From positions 55,431 to 119,430 of the forward strand of contig JAJIRX010000651.1 of assembly GCA_023853785.1 (NCBI GenBank): a stretch of 64,000 nucleotides of DNA, in the 5' to 3' direction. This DNA comes from Psilocybe azurescens. Taxonomy: Eukaryota > Basidiomycota > Agaricomycetes > Agaricales > Agrocybaceae. The notes below the pieces were generated by a model, which saw only the letters and a program-made list of their open reading frames with translations, was not told the origin of the DNA and ran no database searches. Shown here in pieces: positions 10,878 through 20,634 of the stretch (within the stretch, counting starts at the first letter, position 1; the number at the start of each line of letters is the position of its first letter). The translations under genes were made by a program, and so were the position numbers.

Positions 10878-11479
10878 GGGGTGAAACTTTTGAAACCACC
10901 ATAATCTACATAGAGCATGTGATCGCATATTGGTCAAGAGTGTTAAAATCGGCAGAACGGAATTACTCACCAACAGAACGGGAAGCTCTTGCTTTGAAAG
11001 AAGCTCTAATCAAATTTCAGCCTTTCTTAGAGGGAGAAAAAATTTTGGCTATAACAGATCACGCAGCACTCACTTGGAGTAAAACCTTTCAGAATATAAA
11101 TCGCAGATTGCTAACCTGGGGAACAGTTTTCAGAGCATATCCAGGTTTAAGAATAGTTCATCAAGCAGGTCGCGTACATTCAAATGTTGATCCAATTTCA
11201 CGACTAAGACGACGGGTGCCTTTCACGGCGAATCCTGTGGATGACAACAATGCTACTATTCAAATATCGTCAGATATCGATCCATTAAAGAATATGTTCG
11301 AAGAATTGAACACACGATTTGAGGAAAAAATGCTCACAATGGCATCTTGCTTTGTATCCTTAGAGTACGAGGAATTAGGATCGGATATTGAGGTGCTTGA
11401 GCAGGAAATCACTACTTTAGGTCAGGATGGAAAGAATATGAACTACGTATACCCACGTCAGAATGTTTTTCAGTCTTAG
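10878..11479 (+). pseudogene. pol: RNase H of gypsy element 1, part after the copia insertion
   Basis: Continuation of the frame cut at 5409. It reads GETFETTIIYIEHVIAYWSR, then the Ty3 RNase H motifs ERNYSPTEREALALKEAL, ITDHAALTW and NVDPISRLRR. It ends with a TAG at 11477-11479, where the +1 frame takes over into the integrase. The good match of the two halves around the ACAAT duplication proves that the copia element landed in an existing gypsy copy. Confidence 0.85.
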
Positions 11480-12819
11480 TGGGGATATCTGAGGATGAGT
11501 TACAACGATGGAAAATTGAGTATAACAAAGACGAACATTTCCAATTGGTATTGGATTCATTCAAAGAAGGATCACAGAAATTTCCGCAGTATCATTATTC
11601 TGAAGACGGTTTGATTTATTTTGAGGACGCGCTCAGACAGGATCGCCTTTGTGTTCCAACAGGCATTCGGGTAGAACTCATGGAAGAAATTCATGAGGGT
11701 ATCACAGAGACCGCTCATGCAGGTTATCACAAAACATACAATCGAATTGCCGCAAGTTACTACTGGCCACAAATGTCAAGAGATATTAAAGGATACGTGG
11801 TAACATGCGATATCTGTCAAAAGATTAAACCAAATCGTGTTGGACCTAATGGACTACTAAAACCGGTTCCAATCCCATCTCAGCCCTTTGAAGTGGTTAC
11901 AATGGATTTCATCCCGGATTTACCAATTTCGGGGGGGTATAACAATGTATTGGTCATTGTAGATAAATTAACTAAATACGGAATTTTCATTCCTTGTACA
12001 ACCAAGATAACAGAAGAGGAAACAGCAGCCATTTTCTTCAAGCATGTCATAGCACATTATGGGATACCAAGACAGGTAATCACGGATCGCGATAGCCGAT
12101 GGAGAAATGAATTTTGGGCGGAAATATGCAGACTAATGGGGATGAAAAGAGCTTTGACAACATCTTATCACCCTCAAGCAGACGGTCAGATGGAAATCCT
12201 GAATCAAACATTGGAAATAGCCCTGCGAGCATATGTAGAAACTTCAAGAAAAGATTGGTCAAATCATTTGGATGGAATTATGCTCGCATATAATGCAACT
12301 CCACATTCTGCAACTACCTTTTCACCTGCCTATTTGCTATGGGGTTATACTCCGATTACACGATCGACCCTTCTTAACTCCGGACCTTTCATCGATCAAT
12401 CAATCAACATGGAGGACTTGGAATCAACGGAACAAAGAGCGGTAGATATACTCGATCAATTTGTAGCCGACAGAACTTGTGCCATGGATGCCTTGAAAGT
12501 AGGGCAAACGTATCAAGAGTTAGCTTACAACAAAGGAAGAACCTCACATGAGTTTGAGGAAGGAGACCTCATATTGATTAACCCGCATTCCCTAGAACTA
12601 TTAAAGAAAGAGACAGGGAAAGGAGTTAAATTACTTGCTAAATACGAAGGACCTTTTGAGATAATAAAGAAACTCAGCGCAGTAACCTATCAGTTACGGC
12701 TTCCAGTATCATACGGCATCCATCCTATAATTAACATAGCTCATCTAATCAAATATAAGGAATCTCCTCCAGAATACGGAGAGCGAGAAGAAAGAGATGA
12801 ATCGGGATTCATTCGATAA
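11461..12819 (+). pseudogene. Integrase of gypsy element 1
   Basis: Ty3-type integrase. The zinc-binding HHCC motif is HAGYHKTYNR..CDICQ near 11715-11815. The catalytic core shows D in VVTMDFIPDLP, D in VITDRDSRW and E in GQMEILNQTL, so the DDE triad is complete. A GPY/F-like module (KYEGPFEIIKKLSAVTYQLRLP) follows near 12640. The piece ends at 12819 and a shift leads into the chromodomain frame. It is joined to RNase H by a one-base shift near 11475. Confidence 0.88.
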
Positions 12820-13024
12820 ATTACCAGAAGTCGAAATTAAAGAGATCATCGATGAAAGACTATTCAAGGCACGAGGAAAAGGAAGGCGAGTCAAAAAATA
12901 CTTAGTACGCTGGGTAGGATTCCCGGAAGCTGACAACGAGTGGCTAAACAAGAAGGAATTAAGCAACGCACCTGGCATATTGGAGGCTTGGCAGAAGAGA
13001 TCTGCAGTTGTTAAAGGCTTGTAA
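12797..13024 (+). pseudogene. Chromodomain at the integrase C-terminus of gypsy element 1
   Basis: A 75-residue frame carrying EIIDERLFKARGKGRR followed by KYLVRWVGFPEADNEWL, the chromodomain signature with aromatic cage positions. Chromodomains on Ty3 integrases are known to direct insertion to heterochromatin. It overlaps the integrase frame by 23 bases in a different frame, so one indel separates them. Confidence 0.85.
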
Positions 13025-13234
13025 ACGACGATCAAAGTTATCTAAACCCCTTATGGTACTCAAAGATAAAAATAGGACTACGCACTACGCAACAAAGGTA
13101 TGTTCTTTCATAAAATAAAAAATAAAATAAAATAAGGGATTCATATAAAAACACACATTTCGAATCGTCAGAAAGTTATATCAACTTCATACTTTCCTTC
13201 TATTCTAACTAATTAACTCAACAACGCTGTCTTC

Positions 13235-14134
13235 ATGTCCGATCTCATGAACATTTCTTCGACTTCACTCGAGGTTCTGGCACCAGTACCTTCCAACGCA
13301 ATCTCCTACCTCGAACAAGTACTTCGTCATCCGTTCCTCAAGGCAATCTACAGCGGAGCTATCGGGTACTCCAACACCGACTATCGTCTCAATCCCTTGG
13401 ACATCATCAGTTCCCTTGATCATGGAAAACACTCTTACGAATTGGAGTCCCGCAGAGCTGACACTCAATGGAACACGCTGCGTTATATCTGTCTAATGAT
13501 TACTTGCGCTGCTAATGAACACAACCCTTACGATAACGAATGCGGCCCGCTTCCCATCACTATTCCTGCGGGAAGTTTGAAGCCATCGGCATGGAACCTC
13601 TCATTCTTCCATTATTTCTTACTCAATCTAAAGTCAACCCTCTTCGTCGAAAATTCGCTTCAAGAGAAGAATTAGCACACGAGGTCGCTATGGTCAACAA
13701 CACTATCAAGGCTTACTTAGAATGGATGGCTGCTGCGATACAAGCCTCGTTGATGCAAGGTGTCGATTCCCATTGGAATTGGGGAAGTTACTTGAATCAA
13801 CTGGGGATCCTTCATGGAGTTAGTTTCTGGCATTCATGACGTCCATTCGGTAACGGCCAGTGTACCCTTACCCACGGAGAGTTTCGATATTGGATCTGCC
13901 AAGCGGGGTATGTCATTCATTCTAATTTCACAGAATTGGAATGTTGAGGAACTTTAAGACGATCTTTCTACTGCACTCATCCTCCATCCCGTGTTGTCCA
14001 GCATGGCAAGGCGCGAAAAGCTTCTGCAAAAACGATTCGAAGACACCGTCAACGGAGGAATCAACAACGAAGAACTTGATGACCCGGAAGTATACCTTAT
14101 TCGAGCTATCATTTGTATGGCACTCGAGACGTAA
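13235..14134 (+). pseudogene. Extra ORF after pol in gypsy element 1, unknown function
   Basis: A coding-like region lies between the chromodomain and the 3' LTR. 13235-13675 starts with ATG (MSDLMNISSTSLEVLAPVPS) and reads about 146 residues with LNPLDIISSLDHG and WNTLRYICLMITCAAN. The frame then moves to 13540-13839 (EELAHEVAMVNNTIKAYLEW) and later pieces read GNGQCTLTHGEFRYWICQAG and REKLLQKRFEDTVNGGINNE, up to a TAA at 14132. I do not recognise a domain. Its position, element-internal and on the same strand, suggests an accessory protein (Env-like slot) or a captured gene. Frameshifts show that it is broken in this copy. Confidence 0.5.
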
Positions 14135-14319
14135 GGTTGTTAAATTCATAATTTTTTTAAGTACAAATTTGTTCAAATTATAGAGATCTCAGTAACGATA
14201 AATAACTTTTTTTTTACATGGATCGGATTTCCTTTCTCCATTTCTTTTAAACAATACCTTAAGTAGGTTCTTATAGTATCCACAATACGACACTGCTTGT
14301 TCTTGATGTATCTGAGACT

Positions 14320-14330
14320 GAGGGGGGCTA
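14320..14330 (+). other. Polypurine tract of gypsy element 1
   Basis: GAGGGGGGCTA lies immediately before the 3' LTR, the expected place for the plus-strand primer. Confidence 0.7.
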
Positions 14331-14752
14331 TGTTAGGGAACGGGTCTAGAAACGTCACATGATATATCAAGAAGCCGCCTTTGTCTTGAATGATCAGGTG
14401 TTAACTCCTCGGTACCAGAATAACGTAGCAAGTCAAGGAACTTAGTAGAAACCACTAGATCTAGTAGATATAAAAGGTATATAAGAACACTTGTAACATA
14501 GTCAGATTTCATTCAATCCTACATTCTATAGTTACTAGTAACACTGTGTGAACTACCTTAAGTTCTCCATCTTGTTTATAAGTATATCAGGGGTCCTGCC
14601 ATACTTCCTATTGCCAGAGCAGTATATAGAACGAGATATATTACAAGTAAATACAGAGTATATCTTTGTAATACATAAGCAACGTCATTACTCAGTTCAG
14701 CTTGCTTTGGACGACTAAGCTATCTATTCTAATTTAGCACTGGTCTCTAACA
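14331..14752 (+). repeat. 3' LTR of gypsy element 1
   Basis: 422-bp copy of 302-723, with TATAAAAG at 14469-14476. Followed by the target duplication AACTC at 14753-14757. Confidence 0.95.
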
Positions 14753-15004
14753 AACTCTGCTAACGTTAGCGCTCCTATGGAGTTGGCCAATTTCTATCAG
14801 TGGTCCGAGCAGTGCCCCACACTTGACTATGGGTATGTAACATTGTATCCACTTATACGTGGTTGCTAGATGTGTACAAGTATGCTAACCTTTTTATTAT
14901 TCATATTTCTAAGGAATGCTATGAATGCGATCACCTTCCAGTGTTACAACAACTTCGTCAATCCATCTAAAGTGTCTCCTCTCGATGTCAACATCCTGTA
15001 TACT
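14753..15004 (+). pseudogene. Interrupted host-type gene, segment 2
   Basis: Continues the frame from 301. Exon 14758-14832 reads SAPMELANFYQWSEQCPTLD. An 81-nt intron 14833-14913 (GTATGT..TTCTAAG) follows, with the split Gly codon kept in phase. Exon 14914-15004 reads AITFQCYNNFVNPSKVSPLD up to the second gypsy insertion. Splice signals and phase are intact across this piece, so the gene was a normal spliced gene before the insertions. Product not recognised. Confidence 0.6.
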
Positions 15005-15446
15005 TGTTACGACAAGTCTTTTTCTTTTTCTTTTCTCTTTTCTTTTCTTTTCTTTTCCTTTTATTTGTCATCTTTCACATCGTTGATACATCATCGAACG
15101 CTCTGATGAACTCTTCTTTCACTTCCATCTTTTATGATACATCTTTTGATGAACGTTCGATCTGTTTCCCTTATTCTTATATACATCTGCTGATGAACAT
15201 TCAAACTCGTTTCAACTCGATCTGTTTCTCTTATTTTTATATACATCTGTTGATGAACATTCAATCTCGTTTCAACTAGCTGTACAGTTCATAGTATTTA
15301 TACGAGGGAGCATCCACTGTATTCTTTAGCTAGTTCTTGAGAATCTACTCTGCCTTACTTGCTCTACCTGAACTTGAACTTGTTCTTGTACAACGATTGG
15401 TGGTTAGATTACGCACACTGCGTGACTCTAACTTGAAATCGTAACA
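15005..15446 (+). repeat. 5' LTR of gypsy element 2
   Basis: Direct repeat of 21583-22026. U3 starts with a pyrimidine tract (CTTTT repeats), then holds two tandem 60-bp units at 15158-15217 and 15218-15277, and a TATA-like box at 15295-15302. Confidence 0.93.
15295..15302 (+). promoter_or_regulatory. TATA box of gypsy element 2 (TATTTATA)
   Basis: TATTTATA lies 33 nt before AGCTAGTTCTT (15328-15338), the sequence that would form the 5' end of the transcript if self-priming works as in Tf1. The spacing fits a TATA-to-start distance. The same arrangement is repeated in the 3' LTR. Confidence 0.55.
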
Positions 15447-15447
15447 A

Positions 15448-15458
15448 AAGAACTAGCT
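15448..15458 (+). promoter_or_regulatory. Self-primer binding site of gypsy element 2
   Basis: AAGAACTAGCT, one base after the 5' LTR, is the exact reverse complement of AGCTAGTTCTT at 15328-15338 in the LTR; pairing stops at both ends, giving 11 bp. Tf1 of fission yeast is known to prime reverse transcription with the first 11 nt of its own RNA. No TGG-type tRNA site follows the LTR here. Confidence 0.7.
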
Positions 15459-15502
15459 TCTCACTCTACCATACTGCTTCGTCCACAAGCGGTATCGGGA
15501 GC

Positions 15503-16700
15503 TTGAACCAGACACCACGACATCTCGAAGCGGAACCTTCTCCGCGGACTACGACACCGACGACAGTGGTGAACGAACGCCCACATCAGACGTTCAACTC
15601 ACTACCCGAACTCCAGGACTATCGTCAGGAGAAGAATACTTCACCGACGCCTCTGAACCCTCTGAAAACTCTGAACCAAACGAAACACAAATGGTTGACC
15701 AAATGGCAATCGACACCCCAAAGACAAGGGAACTCTCTCTTAACAAACCTACGCCCATTCAACGGCGAACGGTTTAAAAGCAAGAAATTCCTTCAAGAAT
15801 GTATCCTCTATATGGGAATCAACAAAGACGTCCTACGACACCGAACCGAAGCGAATTGCCTTCATGCTCTCTTTCATGCAAGAAGGGAACGCGGTCGTTT
15901 GGAAACAACAATTTGTCCAGAACAAATTAAACCTCGACACGGGGGACATTGACTTACCAACATACAAGGAATTTATCGACCAATTCCAGAAGGCATTCAA
16001 ACCAGAAGAAGAAGACATTGATGCATTGGACAAATTAAAAATGCTTCGACAAAAGAACCTAACCGCCGAACAACTAGTAACTAAGTTCAAACTACTGGTT
16101 GGAGAGGCAGGAATGACCAACGACTCAGGCACCGCAAATAAACTCCTGATCGAAATGTTCAAAACGGCGCTAAACCCAGCGCTAGTACAGAAGATCATCC
16201 AGTCCGAGAAGAGGCCCACCAAAATCGGGAAGAATGGTACGACAAAGCCATGTCTTTCGATAGGAGCTATCGACTCGCAATGGCGATAAGAGGCCCATCC
16301 CAATCGAATGCGCGATTCATCCCCAGATCCAGCGCCAAAGAAGGACCCCTTTGCAATGGACGTCGACGCCATGACCACCGAGGAACGAACAAGCCTTATG
16401 AAAAAGGGGGCTTGTTTTAGATGCAAACAAACGGGACATCTCGCAGTAGATTGCCCTCTGAAGAAGAAGAACAATCCTTTCATACCGAAGGAAGCGCCGA
16501 AGAAGAAATGGACAGCAAAAGACCTTCATGCCCATATCCGGGAGTTGAACATGGAGGAGAGAGAGAACTGGCGAGTTTGGCGATGGGAGACCAGGAGGAG
16601 AATACCAACACTGAGGATTTTTAAAACGGAGAACCGAATCGACGTCGGTCTCTCCACGATTAGGCATCTATTCTGTATTTATGGCTACGCTCGAGAATAA
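15503..16700 (+). pseudogene. gag: Gag of gypsy element 2 (frameshifted)
   Basis: Three overlapping frames make up Gag. 15503-15952 is a Pro/Thr-rich N-terminus leading to LRPFNGERFKSKKFLQECIL; it has no ATG at its start. 15864-16289 carries the retrotransposon-gag helical domain (DLPTYKEFIDQFQKAFKPEE, LDKLKMLRQKNLTAEQLVTK). 16308-16700 carries the zinc knuckle CFRCKQTGHLAVDC at 16413-16454 (CX2CX4HX4C). The joins near 15860 and 16300 are single-base shifts. A Lys/Arg-rich tail follows the knuckle. Confidence 0.8.
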
Positions 16701-16734
16701 ATCTATGCTTTACCAATTTCTTTCTCTGCCATAA

Positions 16735-17281
16735 AAAACGGAAAGCCACAAATCGTCAAAACCTCGGGTCTAATTGACTCTGGAGCTGGTGGAAAATCCA
16801 TCGACCAAAACTACGCTAGGAAACTAGGACTCGAACAAAAAAACCTGAAGAGAAGCCTCACGGTGTACAACGTGGACGGAACTCTCAACAAGAAAGGAAC
16901 GATCTCTACCTTCGTAGAACTCAATCTCACTATCGGGAACAGAACGAACAAGGAAATTCTATTTGTCTCTGGACTAGGACGACAAAAATTATTCTTGGAC
17001 TACCTTGGCTTCAGAAACGAAACCCCGACATCGATTGGGAAACAGGAAAGGTTAAATGGAGAGTTTCCAAATCTATCCGCACCACTACTATGGAAGAAGA
17101 ACTGGAAGAAAATGAACCGATCATGGACACCACAGATACCCCACTCGAAGACTTCAACGCTTTGGTAATAGATTTTATCGAAGCCAAAGACTCCGAAGAA
17201 CTGAACCAGGCATGGATCAACGCCAAAAACTACGGCTTCACAAACTCTGGCAATGGAACACGAAAACAAGACACCCGCTAA
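16735..17281 (+). pseudogene. Aspartic protease region of gypsy element 2
   Basis: The frame reads the catalytic motif GLIDSGAGGKSIDQNYARKL near 16770-16830, then NVDGTLNKKGTISTFVELNL. The second half, 16863-17168 and 17090-17281, continues with LGRQKLFLDYLGF (the flap-distal ILG-like element) and an acidic linker (LEENEPIMDTTDTPLEDFNA). Frame changes near 16860 and 17100 break it. Confidence 0.7.
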
Positions 17282-18907
17282 ACCTCTGGAAGAACTTATT
17301 CCCCCGGACCTCCATGACTACCTCGGACTTTTCGACAAAAGGCAGCTGATCGATTTCCCATCTCAAGACCCTGGGATCACAAAATCGAACTGAAACCTGA
17401 ATTCAAACCGAAGCCATGCAAAGTCTACAGCCTCACCCTGGAAGAACAAATCGAACAGGACAAATTTCTTAAAGAAATGCTGGACAAAGGATACATAGTC
17501 AGATCAGAATCGGACATCGCATCGCCCTTTTTCTTTGTAGCCAAGAAAGACGGAAAACTGCGGCCTTGTCAGGACTATCGATACCTGAAACGAATGGACA
17601 ATAAAGAATGCTTACCCCTTGCAATGGATCCCAGATCTACTGGACAAACTCAAAGGAGCAAAATTCTTTACCAAGCTCGACGTCAGGCAAGGATACAACA
17701 ACGTCGCATTCGAAAGGAAGATCAACGGAAAGCCGCCTTCAAAACGAATCGAGGTCTCTTTGAACCCACGGTTATGTTCTTTGGATTATGCAATTCTCCG
17801 GCCACTTTTCAATCCATGATGGATTCGCTGTTCGAAGGCGAAATATCTGGAGGATTCGTGATTATTTACATGGACGACATCTTAATCTTTGCCGAAAACC
17901 AAGAAGATTTGGCAAAATATGAACGTATTGTCCTGCAAAGGTTAAAAGATAACGACCTGTACCTCAAACCGGAAAAATGTGTCTTCAGACAACGAAAAGT
18001 CGAATACCTGGGAATGATAATTGAAGAAGGAAAAATCTCCATGGACCAATTGAAACTTAAAGGAATCCGAGACTGGCCGGCACCCACCACAGTCAAGCAA
18101 GTCAGGGGATTCCTGGGATTTGGAAATTTCTATCGAAAATTCATCAGGAAGTTCTCTACAGTAGCGCAACCCCTGAACGACCTCCTAAGGAAGGACAAGA
18201 AATTTGAATGGACAGATGCAGCTCAACGGGCGTTTGATGAACTAAAACGACGGTTCACTGAAGAACCGGTTCTCTCGATGCCTGACCCGAACAAACCGTT
18301 TCAAATCGAATGTGATGCCTCTAAATATGCATCTGGAGCTGTTCTGACTCAACTCGATGGAAACGGCGATAGACACCCATGTGCATTTATTTCGAAAACC
18401 TTCTCAGCGACGGAAAGGAACTACGAAATCTACGATCGAGAACTCCTGGCAATCGTACGTGCATTACAGGAATGGAGACACTATATTCAAGGATCCGAAC
18501 ATACGACGATCATTCATTCTGATCACAAGAACCTGACCTACTTCAGAAGCCCAAGAAATCTGAACAGACGGCAAGCTCGATGGTCATTATACCTGTCCGA
18601 ATTTGACCTGAAACTAATCCACATGCCCGGAGCGAAAATGATTCAATCTGACGCCTTATCAAGAAGGCCAGATTTCATACCAGACAAAGACCATGATAAC
18701 GAAGATGTGACTCTTTTACCAGAAGAACTTTTCGTCAATCTAATCGACACCGAACTACAACAGAAAATCATCAATTCGGAAGAATTTGACACGGATATTC
18801 GCGGAAATCTTGAAAGCTCTATTGCAAAGTGGACCATCGAACTTACGAACCGACCTCGACGACTGGAAAACGGAGGAATTCAACGGGAAAAACATTATCT
18901 TTTATAA
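17282..18907 (+). pseudogene. pol: Reverse transcriptase and RNase H of gypsy element 2
   Basis: 17477-18907 is one long frame: FVAKKDGKLRPCQDYRYL, then the active site YMDD at 17867-17878, VEYLGMIIEEGKISM, the thumb and GFLGFGNFYRKFI. RNase H follows with IECDASKYASGAVLTQ, ERNYEIYDRELLAIVRAL and IIHSDHKNLTYF. Inside it, 17622-17705 is displaced: the true text [20 protein letters not shown] lies in the 17619 frame. An extra base near 17620 and a missing base near 17705 keep the outer frame open. RT lacks its LDVRQGY aspartate in the continuous frame, so it is probably inactive. Confidence 0.87.
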
Positions 18908-20208
18908 AGATAAAACATATATACCGAAAAACCAAAATCTACGCCAACAAATTGTAAAATCCTTTCACGATCTACCATCGGCAGGACACCCCGGAGAACT
19001 AGAAACTTACAACGCAGTAAAGACACATTACTGGTGGCCCGGACTACGATCCTTCGTGAAACAATATGTCAAAGGCTGCGGAATCTGTCAGCAATTCAAA
19101 ATTAACAGAAATCCCTCTCACCCATCTTTCATGCCAATCGCCGGACCAACCTCTACACGACCATTTGCGAACTGTTCAATGGACTTCCTAACCGATTTAC
19201 CACCGGTTAAAAACAGCGCGGGACAGATCGTGGATGCACTCATGGTCGTGGTAGACCATGGGCTTACTAAGGGGTGATTTTAATACCTTGCCGGGAAGAA
19301 AGGGAAACCGGGAGAAGCACTTGACGCGGAAGGAGCAGCTCAACTCTTGCTCGACAACCTTTTCAAACGATTCGGACTCCCAGATAGCATTATCTCCGAC
19401 CGAGACCCCTTATTCACCGCAAAAGTCTTCCAAGAACTTATGAAACTCTTAGGGATCAAGTCCAAATTAACAACAGCCTATCATCCAATAGGAGACGGAA
19501 CCACCAAACGATTCAACCAAGAAATAGAAGCCTACCTATCCATCTATTGTTCTTCACACCCAACCGATTGGAACAAGTCAGTTGGAACGTTGGAATTCAC
19601 TCACAACAACAGGAAACACTCCGAAAGGGTCAAAACCCCATTCGAACTCACCTTAGGTTCATCTCCGTTGGCCATTCCACTTGCATTCGAAAACACCAAA
19701 GCCCCATCTGTAGAAGAAAAAGTCAAACATCTCCCAAAAGATCAAGAAGAAGCGTTAGCCGCCCACGAACTTGCAAGACAAAGGATAGCCGAACGACGAA
19801 AATCGAACTTCAAACCATTCGAGAAAGGAACAAAAGTTTGGCTAGACTCCCGCAACATCTCCACTAGGTATCACTCGAAGATGAAACCAAAACGAGAAGG
19901 CCCGTTCACGATCACAGAAGTCTTAGGACCTCTCACATACAGACTCGAAATACCCAAGATATGGAAGATTCACAACGCATTCCATGCCACTTTACTCATG
20001 CCTTACAAAGAGACGGAAACATACGGACCGAACTTCCCTAGACCACCACCCGAGATCAAAAATCAGGAAGAACACTGGGAAGTCGGAGACTATTTTGAAC
20101 CACAGAAAAACAGGACGAAAACCCAAGAAAGGAAAGCAGAAATATCAATATCTTATCAAATGGAAGGGATTCCCTATCTCCGAAGCAACGTGGGGAAAAA
20201 GACGACGC
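18786..20208 (+). pseudogene. Integrase with chromodomain of gypsy element 2
   Basis: Zinc-binding HHCC (HPGELETYNAVKTHYWWPG..CGICQ) near 18985-19090, then the core with D in CSMDFLTDLPP and D in ISDRDPLFTAKVF. The third catalytic residue, Glu in the usual DGQTER motif, is Lys here (GDGTTKRFNQ near 19491-19520). A frameshift near 19270-19345 (DHGLTKG then LLLDNLFKRFG) splits the core. A GPY/F module (KPKREGPFTITEVLGPLTYR) and a chromodomain (KYQYLIKWKGFPISEATW, about 20078-20208 in the 19984 frame) complete it. The changed residue and the shift make it non-catalytic. Confidence 0.87.
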
Positions 20209-20280
20209 GTTCGACGGCGACAGCGAGACTCTTCAAGAATACCGCAAATCACACAAACTCTGATCATCACTACCATCCTG

Positions 20281-20604
20281 ATGCCTCACTTTCTTCGACG
20301 CATCGCCTCGTCTTTCATTCGAAGCTCTGAAACAAAACAACTTGAAACTCCCATCTTTGATACCCCGTTAACCGATCAAACCGTAGAAGACCTTGGAGAC
20401 GCTGCAGAAAATCCTCACCAATACAACAAAGCGATCGATCAGAAGGAAACGGCAAAACAGAACTATCTTCCGGCTGCCACTAGACTTGCTCACCACCAAG
20501 CCAGATCTCAACGTCTCAAGCTAAATCTGGTCGAACAGGAGCTCTACCAACGCCTTCCACTAATTGCCAAAGCAGTTAAAAAGGCCAAGTCGTTCCATCT
20601 CTAA
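20281..20604 (+). CDS. Accessory ORF A of gypsy element 2, unknown function
   Basis: 107 residues from ATG 20281 to the stop at 20602-20604, without frameshift. It lies right after the chromodomain. The protein starts MPHFLRRIASSFIRSSETK, has an acidic middle (DQTVEDLGDAAENPHQYNKA) and a long basic helical C-terminus (QRLKLNLVEQELYQRLPLIA, then KAVKKAK). The chromodomain frame is the same frame but reads nonsense between 20208 and 20281. I know no named family. Alternatively it is the extended Pol C-terminus. Confidence 0.5.
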   Translation: MPHFLRRIASSFIRSSETKQLETPIFDTPLTDQTVEDLGDAAENPHQYNKAIDQKETAKQNYLPAATRLAHHQARSQRLKLNLVEQELYQRLPLIAKAVKKAKSFHL

Positions 20605-20634
20605 ACCACTCCTCAACCATCAGAACAACGCAAT

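Larger units (their letters stand above)
302..14752 (+). mobile_element. Ty3/gypsy LTR retrotransposon 1 (chromodomain type), with a nested copia element
   Basis: A complete LTR element of 14451 bp, about 8983 bp once the nested copia element and its duplicated target are subtracted. The 422-bp LTRs start TGTTAG and end TCTAACA, and a 5-bp target duplication AACTC lies at 297-301 and 14753-14757. The internal order is Gag (zinc knuckle), aspartic protease, reverse transcriptase, RNase H, integrase, chromodomain, which is the Ty3/gypsy (Metaviridae) chromovirus order, followed by an extra ORF before a polypurine tract. The LTRs differ by one base that I can see (T/C at the AATGAG/AACGAG site), so the insertion is recent. 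The coding region nevertheless has at least six single-base frameshifts. It sits in an exon of the host-type gene. Confidence 0.93.

Noticed and set aside
1138..13024. Programmed frameshifting as the reason for the split frames of gypsy element 1
   Set aside because: There are too many shifts, in both directions and inside domains; no slippery sites were found at the joins.
15447..15470. Conventional tRNA primer site in gypsy element 2
   Set aside because: No TGG-led sequence follows the LTR, while a perfect 11-nt self-complement does.
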